From assembly GCA_003526375.1 (NCBI GenBank), contig DPDG01000026.1:1-64000 (forward strand): a stretch of 64,000 bases of DNA, in the 5' to 3' direction. This DNA is from Lentisphaeria bacterium. GTDB taxonomy: Bacteria > Verrucomicrobiota > Lentisphaeria > Victivallales > UBA1829. Positions 1 through 8,104 of this stretch are shown here, piece by piece. Within the stretch, counting starts at the first letter, position 1. Each line of letters starts with the position of its first letter. The notes under the pieces were generated by a model, which was not told the origin of the DNA, ran no database searches, and worked only from the letters and a program-made list of their open reading frames with translations. The position numbers were made by a program, and so were the translations under genes.

Positions 1-15
1 GAATCACCTGCACCC

Positions 16-47
16 CGGCAAACAGGTTTGCCGTTCATTATTTTTTC
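16..47 (+). terminator. intrinsic terminator-like hairpin of an upstream gene
   Basis: A 7-bp stem (CGGCAAA at 16-22, TTTGCCG at 27-33, 4-nt loop) is followed by TTCATTATTTTTTC. It would end a transcript entering from the left edge and separates it from the pilT promoter. Confidence 0.5.
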
Positions 48-100
48 ACCGGTACACGGCAAAGTCGTTTCAACAACTCTCAAATGTTCGTATTTCGGAT

Positions 101-128
101 TTGAAAACTTCACTTCCCGTGCTATTGT
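101..128 (+). promoter_or_regulatory. putative sigma70-type promoter of pilT
   Basis: TTGAAA at 101-106 and TATTGT at 123-128 are 16 nt apart, about 50 nt upstream of the pilT start. Fit to consensus is moderate. Confidence 0.35.
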
Positions 129-179
129 GATAACCATTATTAAAGAAATCAAAGGTTAAGATAAACAAGGAAAGAACCG

Positions 180-1280
180 ATGCCCAACATAGACGTATAT
201 CTGGAATTTCTGATCGAGCAGAAAGCATCCGATATGCACATGAGCAGTGATACTCCCGTGGCATATCGCATCGACGGTGAAATGGTATTTACGGACACGC
301 CTCCGCTTTCAAGCGACGAGATCGAGGCGCTTGCATTTGAAATCATGCCGCAGCGAAATATCGACCAGTTCAAAGCATGCAACGATACTGACCTTGCATA
401 CTCTCTGCCCACCGGAGACCGCTTCCGTGTAAATATTTTCCGCGACCTCCACGGCGTCGGCATCGTAACCCGACTCATCCCTGCAAACATTCTGACATTT
501 GAACAGCTCAACCTGCCGCCCGTCATCGCGGATCTCTGCACTTTGAGCAAAGGGCTCGTCCTCGTCACCGGACCGACCGGTTCCGGTAAATCCACAACGC
601 TTGCCGCCATGGTTGACTATATCAACAGGAACCGTACCGACCACATCATCACCATCGAAGACCCGGTCGAGTTCGTGCATCCCAACAAGAAATGCCTGAT
701 CAACCACCGCGAAATCGGACGGCACACCAACAGCTTCGCCGCCGCACTGCGAGCCGCACTCCGTGAAGACCCCGACATCGTGCTCGTCGGAGAAATGCGA
801 GACCTGGAAACCGTGGAAATCGCGCTCGAAACGGCAGAAACCGGACACCTTGTGTTCGGAACACTGCATACAACCACGGCAGCCAGTACCGCGGACCGTA
901 TCATCCAGCAGTTCCCCGCGAACCGTCAGGAACAGATCCGCGCCATGCTTTCCGGCTCGCTCAAGGGAATCGTCGCGCAGACCCTCTGCAAACGGAAAGG
1001 GAGAGGACGTATCGCCGCCCTCGAAATCCTCGTCGTCACCGCGGCGGTCAGCAACCTGATCCGCGAAAACAAGATCTTCCAGATTCCGTCGGTGATCCAG
1101 ACCGGGCACAAGCTCGGCATGAGATCGCTCAACGGCTCCCTGCTGGACATTGTCCAGCGCGATATCGTCACGCCGGAGGAGGCGCTCTTCAAATCCATCG
1201 ACCGTAACGACTTGAGAAAGATGTTCGATGAAAACGGAATCGAATACGAAGCATCCGTCACGGATGAGGAACTCATGTAA
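180..1280 (+). CDS. pilT: type IV pilus retraction / twitching ATPase PilT-like
   Basis: Cytoplasmic secretion ATPase (GspE/PilT superfamily) that would depolymerise type IV pili or drive a related pseudopilus system. The 366-residue protein has Walker A GPTGSGKST near residues 131-139, an IEDPVEF Asp box, Walker B around DPDIVLVGEMRD, and a His box ending GTLHT. The PilT-diagnostic AIRNLIRE motif appears as AVSNLIRE and is followed by the usual IQTGHKLGM segment. It lacks the long N-terminal domain of PilB/GspE. The start is preceded by AAGGAAAG. The last 40 residues are acidic and less conserved. Two pseudopilin genes occur elsewhere in the window, but no pilus assembly genes adjoin. PilU-type or another retraction paralogue is possible. 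Confidence 0.9.
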   Translation: MPNIDVYLEFLIEQKASDMHMSSDTPVAYRIDGEMVFTDTPPLSSDEIEALAFEIMPQRNIDQFKACNDTDLAYSLPTGDRFRVNIFRDLHGVGIVTRLIPANILTFEQLNLPPVIADLCTLSKGLVLVTGPTGSGKSTTLAAMVDYINRNRTDHIITIEDPVEFVHPNKKCLINHREIGRHTNSFAAALRAALREDPDIVLVGEMRDLETVEIALETAETGHLVFGTLHTTTAASTADRIIQQFPANRQEQIRAMLSGSLKGIVAQTLCKRKGRGRIAALEILVVTAAVSNLIRENKIFQIPSVIQTGHKLGMRSLNGSLLDIVQRDIVTPEEALFKSIDRNDLRKMFDENGIEYEASVTDEELM

Positions 1281-1324
1281 TCCGGCAAGTCCCGTAATTC
1301 TGCACTAACAAAGGACCCCTCACA

Positions 1325-2650
1325 ATGAGCAAGCTGCCTTCTTCCGAACACCGCGATCATCCCACACTGACCATTCAGGACGGCTACGGGCAGAACCGTG
1401 AAGCCGTCATGGAGCGCAACAATATCGTCATCGGGCGGGAACCGGACTGCGACGTCGTCATCGGCGATCAGAACGTATCGCGCCATCATGCCGTGATCTC
1501 CCGTGAAGAAGAAGGTTTCTTCATCAAGGACCTCAACAGTGCAAACGGGACTTTCGTCAACTCGCAGCCTGTCACCATGCAGCTCATCAAGCACATGGAC
1601 ATCATCCAGATGGGCGGGGCAATGCTCGTATTCAATGATCCGAACAACCCTGAATTCGCCAGGAAAAACATTGAAAACAAGTGGACCGCCGAGAACTTCA
1701 ACACGGAGACACTTCAGAAAATCATCCGCCAACTGGAAGACAATATCGCGCGCGTATTCAAGGGAGACTCCGATGTGATCCGCAATATCATCGTATGTCT
1801 TTTCGCGGACGGGCATCTGCTGCTGGAAGACGCGCCCGGTGTCGGAAAAAGCCTTCTTGCGCAGACACTTGCAAAATCCGTTCAGGCACAGTACCGCAGA
1901 ATTCAGTTCACACCGGACATGCTGCCGTCGGACATCACGGGAACCAACATCTTCGATGAGGCGACCGGTACGTTCAAGTTTCTGCCGGGACCGATCTTCG
2001 GCAACGTGATTCTTGCGGACGAGATCAACCGCACAACGCCGCGCACACAGTCGAGTCTGCTCGAATGCATGTCGGAATCCTCCATCACGATCGACGGCAA
2101 GGGACATGTCCTTCCGAAACCGTTTTTCGTGATCGCAACGCAGAATCCGGAAGACTATCACGGCACCTATCCTCTGCCGGAGCCTCAGTTGGACCGTTTT
2201 CTCATGCGTCTCAGCATCGGCTACCCCTCGCCCGAAGCGGAAATGGAAATTCTCAGTTCCCAGATATCGGGGCACCCGCTGAACAGCATTTCCTACGTCA
2301 TCAAAAGCAATGACGTGGTTTACTGCCAGGCACAGGTCAGGAAAGTGAAAGTATCTCCTCAAATCAAAGAATACATCATCCGGATCGCCAACGCCACGCG
2401 GGAACATCCGGCGCTTGCCAACGGATGCAGTCCGCGCGCTTCGCTTGCGCTCATGCGTTGCAGCCAGAGTCTCGCCGCCTACTCCGGGCGCGACTTCGTC
2501 ACGCCGAAAGATGTGCGCGCCCTGCTCAAGCTCGTCATCGGGCACCGGCTGCGCCTGAAACTGCGCAGCCGCAGCGAATGGAAAAGCGTGGATCACGTCC
2601 TGGACTCCATTCTGGATTCCATCAAGCTGAAAAACGAGGACCCGTCCTGA
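1325..2650 (+). CDS. FHA domain-MoxR AAA+ ATPase fusion
   Basis: The 441-residue protein joins an N-terminal forkhead-associated domain (about residues 15-115; GREPDCDVVIG, SRHHAVI and NSANGTFV mark the phosphothreonine-binding loops) to a MoxR-type AAA+ ATPase (about 125-435; Walker A GVGKS near 172, Walker B ADEINR near 231, sensor IATQNP). MoxR ATPases act as chaperone-like partners of neighbouring DUF58 and VWA proteins. The stop codon overlaps the ATG of the DUF58 gene (TGATG), so translation is probably coupled. The FHA module suggests the ATPase is steered by Ser/Thr phosphorylation. No kinase gene is visible nearby. The start is preceded by AAAGGA. Confidence 0.92.
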   Translation: MSKLPSSEHRDHPTLTIQDGYGQNREAVMERNNIVIGREPDCDVVIGDQNVSRHHAVISREEEGFFIKDLNSANGTFVNSQPVTMQLIKHMDIIQMGGAMLVFNDPNNPEFARKNIENKWTAENFNTETLQKIIRQLEDNIARVFKGDSDVIRNIIVCLFADGHLLLEDAPGVGKSLLAQTLAKSVQAQYRRIQFTPDMLPSDITGTNIFDEATGTFKFLPGPIFGNVILADEINRTTPRTQSSLLECMSESSITIDGKGHVLPKPFFVIATQNPEDYHGTYPLPEPQLDRFLMRLSIGYPSPEAEMEILSSQISGHPLNSISYVIKSNDVVYCQAQVRKVKVSPQIKEYIIRIANATREHPALANGCSPRASLALMRCSQSLAAYSGRDFVTPKDVRALLKLVIGHRLRLKLRSRSEWKSVDHVLDSILDSIKLKNEDPS

Positions 2651-3897
2651 TGATCATCGCAATGCCGACAAAAAACGGCATTCTGCTTCTGCTCGCCTCG
2701 CTTGCCGCCGTCGGAACCGCGATCATGAATGTCGGATTCGCCACAGCCATGATCGCGTCCCTGCTCTGCGCTCTGACGATCTCCTGCTTCATCATGGCGC
2801 AGTTCTCGCTTCACGGCATCACAATCACCCGGGACAGGACCCACGACGCGGTCTGCGGCGGAACGCTCCAACTGCCCGTCATCGCGGTCAACAGGACTTA
2901 TCTCTACCGTATGCCGGTCGTCGTCAGCGAGAAACTTCCGTTCTGCCGCGGCGGCTCTCTTGATGCGGTGATCCCTGCTCTCGCCCCCAGAGGCTCCTGC
3001 CGCATTGAACGGCAGCTCACACCGATGAAGCGCGGCCATTTTCCGCTGAAAACTCTCCGGCTTGTCAGCGGCGATCCGTGCGGGCTGTTCCGGAAATCCC
3101 GGAAGTTCCACCTGCCCGCCAATGTGACGGTCACGCCGCGGATCGAGCCGCTGGAAAATCTCCGTCTCCGCCACGATCACGCATCCAGCATTGATCAGGA
3201 AGGCAGGCCGCTCGGACGCGCAGGCAGCGGCATGGATTTCTTTGGAGTGCGCCCCTACCATCCCGGCGATGAAATGCGCGCGATCCACTGGAAAAGTTCT
3301 GCGGCGAAAGGCTGTATCATGGTCAAGGAATTCGAGGCGACGACGATCGACAGGATCACTTTGATTCTGGATACCGATGAAAAAAACGTCGGATTCGACG
3401 ATATTGAAAACAATTTTGAATTCCTGATTACGGCGGCGGCATCCATCACGGATTATCTGAGCAAAAAATACTGCGCCCTCACCTTTTTTGCCGGCTCGGA
3501 TGAGAACGGCATTCTGCGGGAAAACGGCGATGCGGCGGGAATCCGGATCAAAATCATGGAGGCGCTGACCGATCTTCTGCCGTCGAAATCCAAAGTGGAG
3601 GAAGTAATCGCGGACGCCGCAGAGAACCTTCCCGACGGATCGGTGGTCTATGTCCTGACGATGTCCGCGTCGCGCGAATTGTCGGAGCTTCTGAAACTCA
3701 TGGAGGCGCAGAGGTTCTCCGTGCAATGGATTTTCGCCCCGAAACAGCATTTTCCGCCGCGGGAGTCGGATGAACCCAGGCGCATGTCCGTGGTCCGGGT
3801 GAAACAGGATGACGGGGATATCAAGCCGTTGACGGCGTCATACCGCACCGATCCGGTACAGCTTCTGAGGAGTGACGATGTTCCGGAAGAAGAATAA
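2650..3897 (+). CDS. DUF58 family membrane protein, MoxR partner
   Basis: The 415-residue protein starts at the ATG that overlaps the previous stop codon. Two hydrophobic segments occupy about residues 10-50. The DUF58 signature lies near residues 195-225 as GMDFFGVRPYHPGDEMRAIH followed by WKSSAAKG. DUF58 proteins are linked to MoxR ATPases and transglutaminase-like proteins across bacteria, where they are thought to act in assembly of envelope or metal-dependent complexes. The biochemical role is not established. The C-terminal half has the VWA-like look typical of the family. The next gene starts 20 nt before this one ends. Confidence 0.88.
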   Translation: MIIAMPTKNGILLLLASLAAVGTAIMNVGFATAMIASLLCALTISCFIMAQFSLHGITITRDRTHDAVCGGTLQLPVIAVNRTYLYRMPVVVSEKLPFCRGGSLDAVIPALAPRGSCRIERQLTPMKRGHFPLKTLRLVSGDPCGLFRKSRKFHLPANVTVTPRIEPLENLRLRHDHASSIDQEGRPLGRAGSGMDFFGVRPYHPGDEMRAIHWKSSAAKGCIMVKEFEATTIDRITLILDTDEKNVGFDDIENNFEFLITAAASITDYLSKKYCALTFFAGSDENGILRENGDAAGIRIKIMEALTDLLPSKSKVEEVIADAAENLPDGSVVYVLTMSASRELSELLKLMEAQRFSVQWIFAPKQHFPPRESDEPRRMSVVRVKQDDGDIKPLTASYRTDPVQLLRSDDVPEEE

Positions 3898-6643
3898 AAA
3901 AGAGGTCATAGTGGACCGTTCCGCGATGCTCCGGGCTCCGGCGCATCATCCGCTGCATTTCCTCTATGCGCTCCTGCTCGGACTCTCTTTTGCGGGTGCG
4001 CTGTGGCAGTATGGGCAGCCGCAACTGACGATCGGGCTCCTGATCGCAGTCATTCCCTGTTCCCTCGTCGTGTTCATCCCTTACAGCATCTATCCGTCCA
4101 TGCTGCGGATCGTGGTGAACTGCCTCATCTTCGGCGGCGTCTGCGCGTGGAGCCTGTTCCGCATGAAACAGGGGACTCTGCCCGACAAATCCATGCTGGA
4201 ATCCCTTGCGGCGGCATCCCTGATCTTCCTGATGAACGGACAGCGGCGGGACCGCTCCTACCTGCTTTTCATCAGCATATTCCTGATCATCTACGGCGCG
4301 CTGATCCCGCGTATGCTCTATCTGTGGCTGCTGTTTCCGTATTTCATCCTGCTTCTCGTGCTCCTCTATGTGAACCGCCCGGAGTCTCTCGCCGGCAGGC
4401 AGGTCACGGGAAAACGCGCCGGATCGCTTCGCCGGAGCTGGCCTTACTATCTGCTGAGCCTGCTGCTCGGACTTATGGTTTTCTGGTATCTGTTCGGGAT
4501 CATGCCGCTTACGAATAACGACATCCCCGGCATGTTTGAAGTCTCCTTTCTCACGGAAAAGGATTCCGCTCTGCCTCCCGCACTTCAGGAGTGGATGCAC
4601 AATGACAAAGTAAAACAATCCGCGGCAGGTCAGAAAATCATACGGAACGGCAAACCGGACACGATCGAATCCAGCGGTACGCCGATCCGCCTCCGGAATC
4701 CGAAAGGGGAAACGAAAGCGGAGGGCGACGGCGGCGGTTCCTCGCAGGGCAAAGACCTGCTGTTCTATGCAAAAAGCCCGCTGAAACTTTATCATCTGGC
4801 ACAGCTTTACGATGTCTACGACGGAGAACAATGGACGACATCCACGCGCCTGAAGCGTGCAAAGCTCAACAGCGGCAATGAAATTTCGCTGTTTCACCAG
4901 ATCAACCAGAATTATACCATCGTAAAATGGATCTCGCCCAAGCTCTATGCGGCATTCGTTCCGCTCTCTTATCAGACGCAGGATGCGAAACTGCTCCCGG
5001 TACGCATGCATACGACCTATTTCAATGCGGAACTCGCGGGAAAAGAGTATCCGGCAACCCCGTTCCGCTATGCCGCGACATCCGCGGTCGCATTCCCGCG
5101 GACACAAGAAAAAGCTCCCGCTCCTCCGCCGACGCCGCCACCTCGCCCTCACCGGCGCTGGAATCCGCCGCAGGACAAAGACGGAAAGATTGACCCTCAA
5201 CGGGAGGAAAGGCGCAAACGCTTCCGGCAACGCATGGCAGAACGCCGGAAACAAGCGGCAATTCAGGCGCAGAAGCAGGGAAAGCAGACGACAGCACGGA
5301 AGAAAAACGCCAAGACTCCGGCAGCAGTACAGGCTGCACTTCCGAAACCGGCGGGGAAAGATTCATCTGCGCAGACAAGGCAGATCAAAACAAATCCGGT
5401 GAAACAGCCCCCCAAACGGAAGCATCCGCCGCGCGATCCCTACTGGCCGGAAAATATCCCGAAATCCTATTACCTGCAATTGCCGAAAAAGAAAATCTCC
5501 GCAAAAGTCAGGGAACTGGCAAAGAATCTGACGACAGGGCTTGAAAGCCCCTATGAGAAAGCCGTGGCGCTGCGGGATCATCTGCGGAACAACTATAAGT
5601 ATGTGCTCTATGCGCAAAAAGTCCCCGAAGGAAAAGAGCCGGTGGATTACTTTCTGTTCACGCTGAAGGAAGGACACTGCGAATATTATGCATCCGTCCT
5701 CGCCGTTCTCGCCCGTTCGGTCGGACTCCCCGCCCGCGTCGCCGTCGGATTTTCTCCGGGAAATTACAATACGATGACCGGGCTTTTCGAAGTTCATGAA
5801 TATCACGCGCACGCATGGACGCAGATCTTCATCGACAAAATCGGCTGGCTCACATTCGACGCAACGCCGCCGCAGTATGTGCGTTCGGAAACGCGCCCCA
5901 TCGGAATCGGCTCTCTGCGCGATCCCTTCGGAGACGAGTGGCGCATCACTCCGCCGGAGATGACGGAACACACCCTCGGCTACATCCGTTCCGACATCAT
6001 CCGCGAAGCGCGGAAAGAGGAAGATGCCTCGGTCCTCGAAAAGGCATTGATCCAGACCGCCGTCGCACAGGAGGCGATTCAGAAAAACATCAAGAAAACT
6101 TATCAGAGCGCCAAAAAGCAGTTTGACAAAAAGAACCAGGCAGGCATTCTGTTCAAACTCCAACTGGCGCTGAACACCCTTCACGGCAAAATCACGAAAA
6201 CACTGCTTTACATCCGCCACTCATGGATCGTGATTCTGATGGCGCTCATCATCATACTGGCTTCCGGCTCCATCTTCCGCCGCGCGGCAAAACTTCTGGG
6301 CAATCATTACAAGAGAAAGAAAATGGAACAGTTCATGCAGACCGCCCGGCAGGAGGTCAGGAGCAATCCGGCGAAATCAATCCGCGCCGTTTATTTTGCA
6401 CTCCGGCTCTCTCTGGAGCTTGCCAGACTTCTCCGCAAGCGCAACATGGAGCTTCTGGACTATGCGGATTCGCTGGATGCAAAGGATCATGAACTTGCGG
6501 AAAAAACATACCGGGTTTTTCTCGTTTTCTACAAACTGGAGTATGGCTCCTTCGTTCCGGGCGCCGGCGATTCGGAAAGAGTTCTTGCACTTTTTGAGGA
6601 CATTCAAAAACGCCTTGAAATCCTCAAAGACAGAAAAACCTGA
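3878..6643 (+). CDS. TgpA-like membrane transglutaminase (DUF3488 / transglutaminase core / DUF4129)
   Basis: The 921-residue envelope protein has several membrane segments in the first 220 residues, a periplasmic region, a transglutaminase-like core, a further membrane helix near residues 785-805 and a cytoplasmic tail of DUF4129 type. The catalytic triad is visible: Cys near 601 in EGHCEYYAS, His near 645 in HAHAW, Asp near 661 in LTFDATP. The ATG at 3878 is preferred because AGGAG lies 5 nt upstream; a GTG at 3872 is in frame. It forms the third gene of the FHA-MoxR / DUF58 / TgpA operon. A long Pro/Lys/Arg-rich low-complexity stretch (about residues 410-525) precedes the core and is unusual for the family. 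Confidence 0.88.
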   Translation: MFRKKNKKEVIVDRSAMLRAPAHHPLHFLYALLLGLSFAGALWQYGQPQLTIGLLIAVIPCSLVVFIPYSIYPSMLRIVVNCLIFGGVCAWSLFRMKQGTLPDKSMLESLAAASLIFLMNGQRRDRSYLLFISIFLIIYGALIPRMLYLWLLFPYFILLLVLLYVNRPESLAGRQVTGKRAGSLRRSWPYYLLSLLLGLMVFWYLFGIMPLTNNDIPGMFEVSFLTEKDSALPPALQEWMHNDKVKQSAAGQKIIRNGKPDTIESSGTPIRLRNPKGETKAEGDGGGSSQGKDLLFYAKSPLKLYHLAQLYDVYDGEQWTTSTRLKRAKLNSGNEISLFHQINQNYTIVKWISPKLYAAFVPLSYQTQDAKLLPVRMHTTYFNAELAGKEYPATPFRYAATSAVAFPRTQEKAPAPPPTPPPRPHRRWNPPQDKDGKIDPQREERRKRFRQRMAERRKQAAIQAQKQGKQTTARKKNAKTPAAVQAALPKPAGKDSSAQTRQIKTNPVKQPPKRKHPPRDPYWPENIPKSYYLQLPKKKISAKVRELAKNLTTGLESPYEKAVALRDHLRNNYKYVLYAQKVPEGKEPVDYFLFTLKEGHCEYYASVLAVLARSVGLPARVAVGFSPGNYNTMTGLFEVHEYHAHAWTQIFIDKIGWLTFDATPPQYVRSETRPIGIGSLRDPFGDEWRITPPEMTEHTLGYIRSDIIREARKEEDASVLEKALIQTAVAQEAIQKNIKKTYQSAKKQFDKKNQAGILFKLQLALNTLHGKITKTLLYIRHSWIVILMALIIILASGSIFRRAAKLLGNHYKRKKMEQFMQTARQEVRSNPAKSIRAVYFALRLSLELARLLRKRNMELLDYADSLDAKDHELAEKTYRVFLVFYKLEYGSFVPGAGDSERVLALFEDIQKRLEILKDRKT

Positions 6644-6656
6644 AAGATTTTCCATT

Positions 6657-6694
6657 GTTTTTCATACCCCGGTCCGCGGGTCGGGGTATGAAAA
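6657..6694. terminator. bidirectional intrinsic terminator after the TgpA-like gene
   Basis: A 13-bp arm TTTTCATACCCCG pairs with CGGGGTATGAAAA, leaving a GC-rich loop. Runs of T (before) and A (after) flank the stem, so it can work in both directions. It insulates the operon from the repeat region. Confidence 0.75.
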
Positions 6695-6703
6695 TAAAAA
6701 AAG

Positions 6704-6743
6704 GCTCCGGGAATCAAAGTCCCCCGACTTTGATTTCCGGAGC
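6704..6743. repeat. hairpin repeat copy 1 (terminator-like on minus strand)
   Basis: GCTCCGG-g-AATCAAAGT pairs with ACTTTGATT-t-CCGGAGC around the loop CCCCCG. That is 17 bp counting a G-U pair on the plus strand. Minus-strand reading gives T7 directly after the stem. Confidence 0.75.
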
Positions 6744-7076
6744 AGAAGTCCTGCCGATATTTCATCCATCCCCCCTGGTGCGGGATTCTCATTGATTCTT
6801 TCCCCCCGGAAGAACCACTTTGAATCTCTGCCGATGAATCCGGCCTGAAGATTATTGAAGACTCTTTTCCGTCTCCCCCCTCATGTCTCCATCAAAAGGA
6901 TTTCCTTTGCGGCTATCCTTCCCCCCTTGAGACATGTAACGGAATTTTGTCCCCGCTCTTGCAGACTTCGTTAGTATCTTCTTTACTTACTGATTCGTAA
7001 GAAAACCGTTTTTTATGCAAACGGAAATTATTTTTTCTGATTTTTCTTTTTGCTTTCCCCGGAATCCGGAAGAAAG

Positions 7077-7117
7077 GCTCCGGAAATCAAAGGTTGAACC
7101 ACTTTGATTTCCGGAGC
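7077..7117. repeat. hairpin repeat copy 2
   Basis: GCTCCGGAAATCAAAG (7077-7092) pairs perfectly with CTTTGATTTCCGGAGC (7102-7117). The loop itself can extend the stem through GGTT/AACC. No poly-T follows on either strand. Confidence 0.75.
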
Positions 7118-7403
7118 AGAAGTCGCGCTTGATTTCATTCCCCCCGATATTTCAGCTCTGTTTCCTCCCCCCGAAAGAACCGGTGCTGAAATGATCATGA
7201 ATTCAAGCCGGGCGCCATAATTTTTCCGTTCCCCCCTTGATATCCTATCTGAACTGCCTTACGGCTGTCCCCCCCGGATACCTGCGGAAATTATTTCTAT
7301 GAGCCTGCAGACTTCGTTAAGAAAGATCGTTTACCTACTGATTCGTGAAAAAAAGCCTTTTTATGCAAAGAAAAAAATTTTTTTGATCTTTTTCTTTGGA
7401 AGA

Positions 7404-7443
7404 CTCCGGAAATCAAGACTCCCCCCTGTCTTGATTTCCGGAG
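7404..7443. repeat. hairpin repeat copy 3 with C6 loop
   Basis: CTCCGGAAATCAAGAC pairs perfectly over 16 bp with GTCTTGATTTCCGGAG. The 8-nt loop is TCCCCCCT. Compared with copy 2, the inner pairs differ on both arms in a compensating way, which points to selection on the structure. Confidence 0.75.
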
Positions 7444-7790
7444 CGGAAGCCCGCCGTATCATCTCTCCTTTGACCGGTGAAGTTTCCCCCCGAAAATATT
7501 CACACAGTCTGATGAAACGGCCTGTCATGTTTTCCGCGCATCCGTTGTTTATCAAAGCATTTCCCCCGAATTGCTTTCCCCCCGCACCGAATGCCGACCG
7601 TAAGTATTTTCCAGTCAGCGGACTTCATATATATTTCATCGAATCAGCCGTAAAATAATTTATTTTCAAGGAGCATCGGAAGAAGCAGCGGCATCGAAGG
7701 ATGTTTCGTTGTCTCTTCTTTACCTACTAATTCGTGGCGAAAACGATTTTTATGCATGGAAAAGAAAAAAATTCGATTTTTTTTTGCAGG

Positions 7791-8045
7791 ATGCAAAAGA
7801 ACTGACTCTCCCTCCCCGCAGGCAGCGGGGCAGCGGAATGATGAAAGCCCCAAATCATAATATGGTGCAGTCCGTTGACCTGCTGCAATCCAACGATAAA
7901 TGGGGGCGCCGCAGGCGAAATCTCCATTAGAGAAGTTCTCGCCAATGAGCGGTCTGGACTGCTCCGGTCAGTGAATTCCTGCGCTGTATTCATCCGTCTC
8001 AAAACCGATCTGACGGTCGGGGGATGGACCCCAATTAAAATAAAT
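7791..8045. other. non-coding stretch between repeat region and ADH terminator
   Basis: Short open frames exist on both strands, but none has a ribosome binding site or recognisable product. I see no gene. The GC content returns to the window average here, so a decayed coding remnant cannot be excluded. Confidence 0.4.
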
Positions 8046-8076
8046 AAAAAACCATTCAGACATCTGAATGGTTTTT
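8046..8076. terminator. bidirectional terminator of the alcohol dehydrogenase gene
   Basis: CCATTCAG (8052-8059) pairs with CTGAATGG (8064-8071) and is flanked by A6 before and T5 after. It lies 29 nt beyond the stop codon of the minus-strand gene. Confidence 0.75.
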
Positions 8077-8104
8077 CGTTTTCAGATTTGAATGTCACAC
8101 GGGA

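Larger units (their letters stand above)
6692..7700 (-). ncRNA. candidate multi-hairpin structured RNA with G5-7A loop motifs (orientation uncertain)
   Basis: No credible protein gene lies here. On the minus strand there are thirteen G5-G7 runs, each followed directly by A. At least seven of them fall in predicted hairpin loops, for example 7404-7443, 7477-7503, 7554-7577, 7149-7192 and 6882-6936. On this strand the hairpin at 6704-6743 is followed by TTTTTTTATTTT, a good intrinsic terminator at the end of the array. An array of GGA-bearing loops closed by a terminator recalls CsrB/RsmZ-type decoy RNAs, but no sequence homology is claimed. A G-U pair in the plus-strand version of the 6704 stem argues for the other orientation. 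No confident promoter was found. Confidence 0.25.
6700..7790. repeat. tandem imperfect repeat region, units of about 350-390 bp
   Basis: Three elements recur. First, a hairpin built on CTCCGGAAATCAAAG (6704-6743, 7077-7117, 7404-7443). Second, TC5-7 tracts spaced about 15-210 bp apart. Third, a core TTTACCTACTGATTCGT (6982-6998, 7330-7346, 7719-7735) followed 29-30 nt after its start by TTTTATGCA and an A-rich/T-rich hairpin. The first two cores are both preceded by TGCAGACTTCGTTA. The three cores are 348 and 389 bp apart. The sequences between are diverged, so this is an old or structure-conserved duplication. The region is unlike CRISPR, integron attC or simple REP elements. Confidence 0.8.

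Noticed and set aside
926..2596. Long antisense frame (about 556 codons) opposite the FHA-MoxR gene
   Set aside because: No domain, no ribosome site. It is a by-product of GC-rich codon use in the recognised plus-strand genes.
6700..7790. CRISPR array
   Set aside because: Repeats are three, long, unevenly spaced and diverged; there are no equal spacers and no cas genes.
6700..7790. Insertion sequence remnants or integron attC sites
   Set aside because: No transposase or integrase fragment, no terminal inverted repeats with target duplication, and hairpins do not carry the attC core sites.
7727..8098. Possible protein gene on the minus strand between the repeat region and the ADH gene
   Set aside because: The frame runs through the ADH terminator and through repeat copy 3, has no ribosome site and no recognisable domain.
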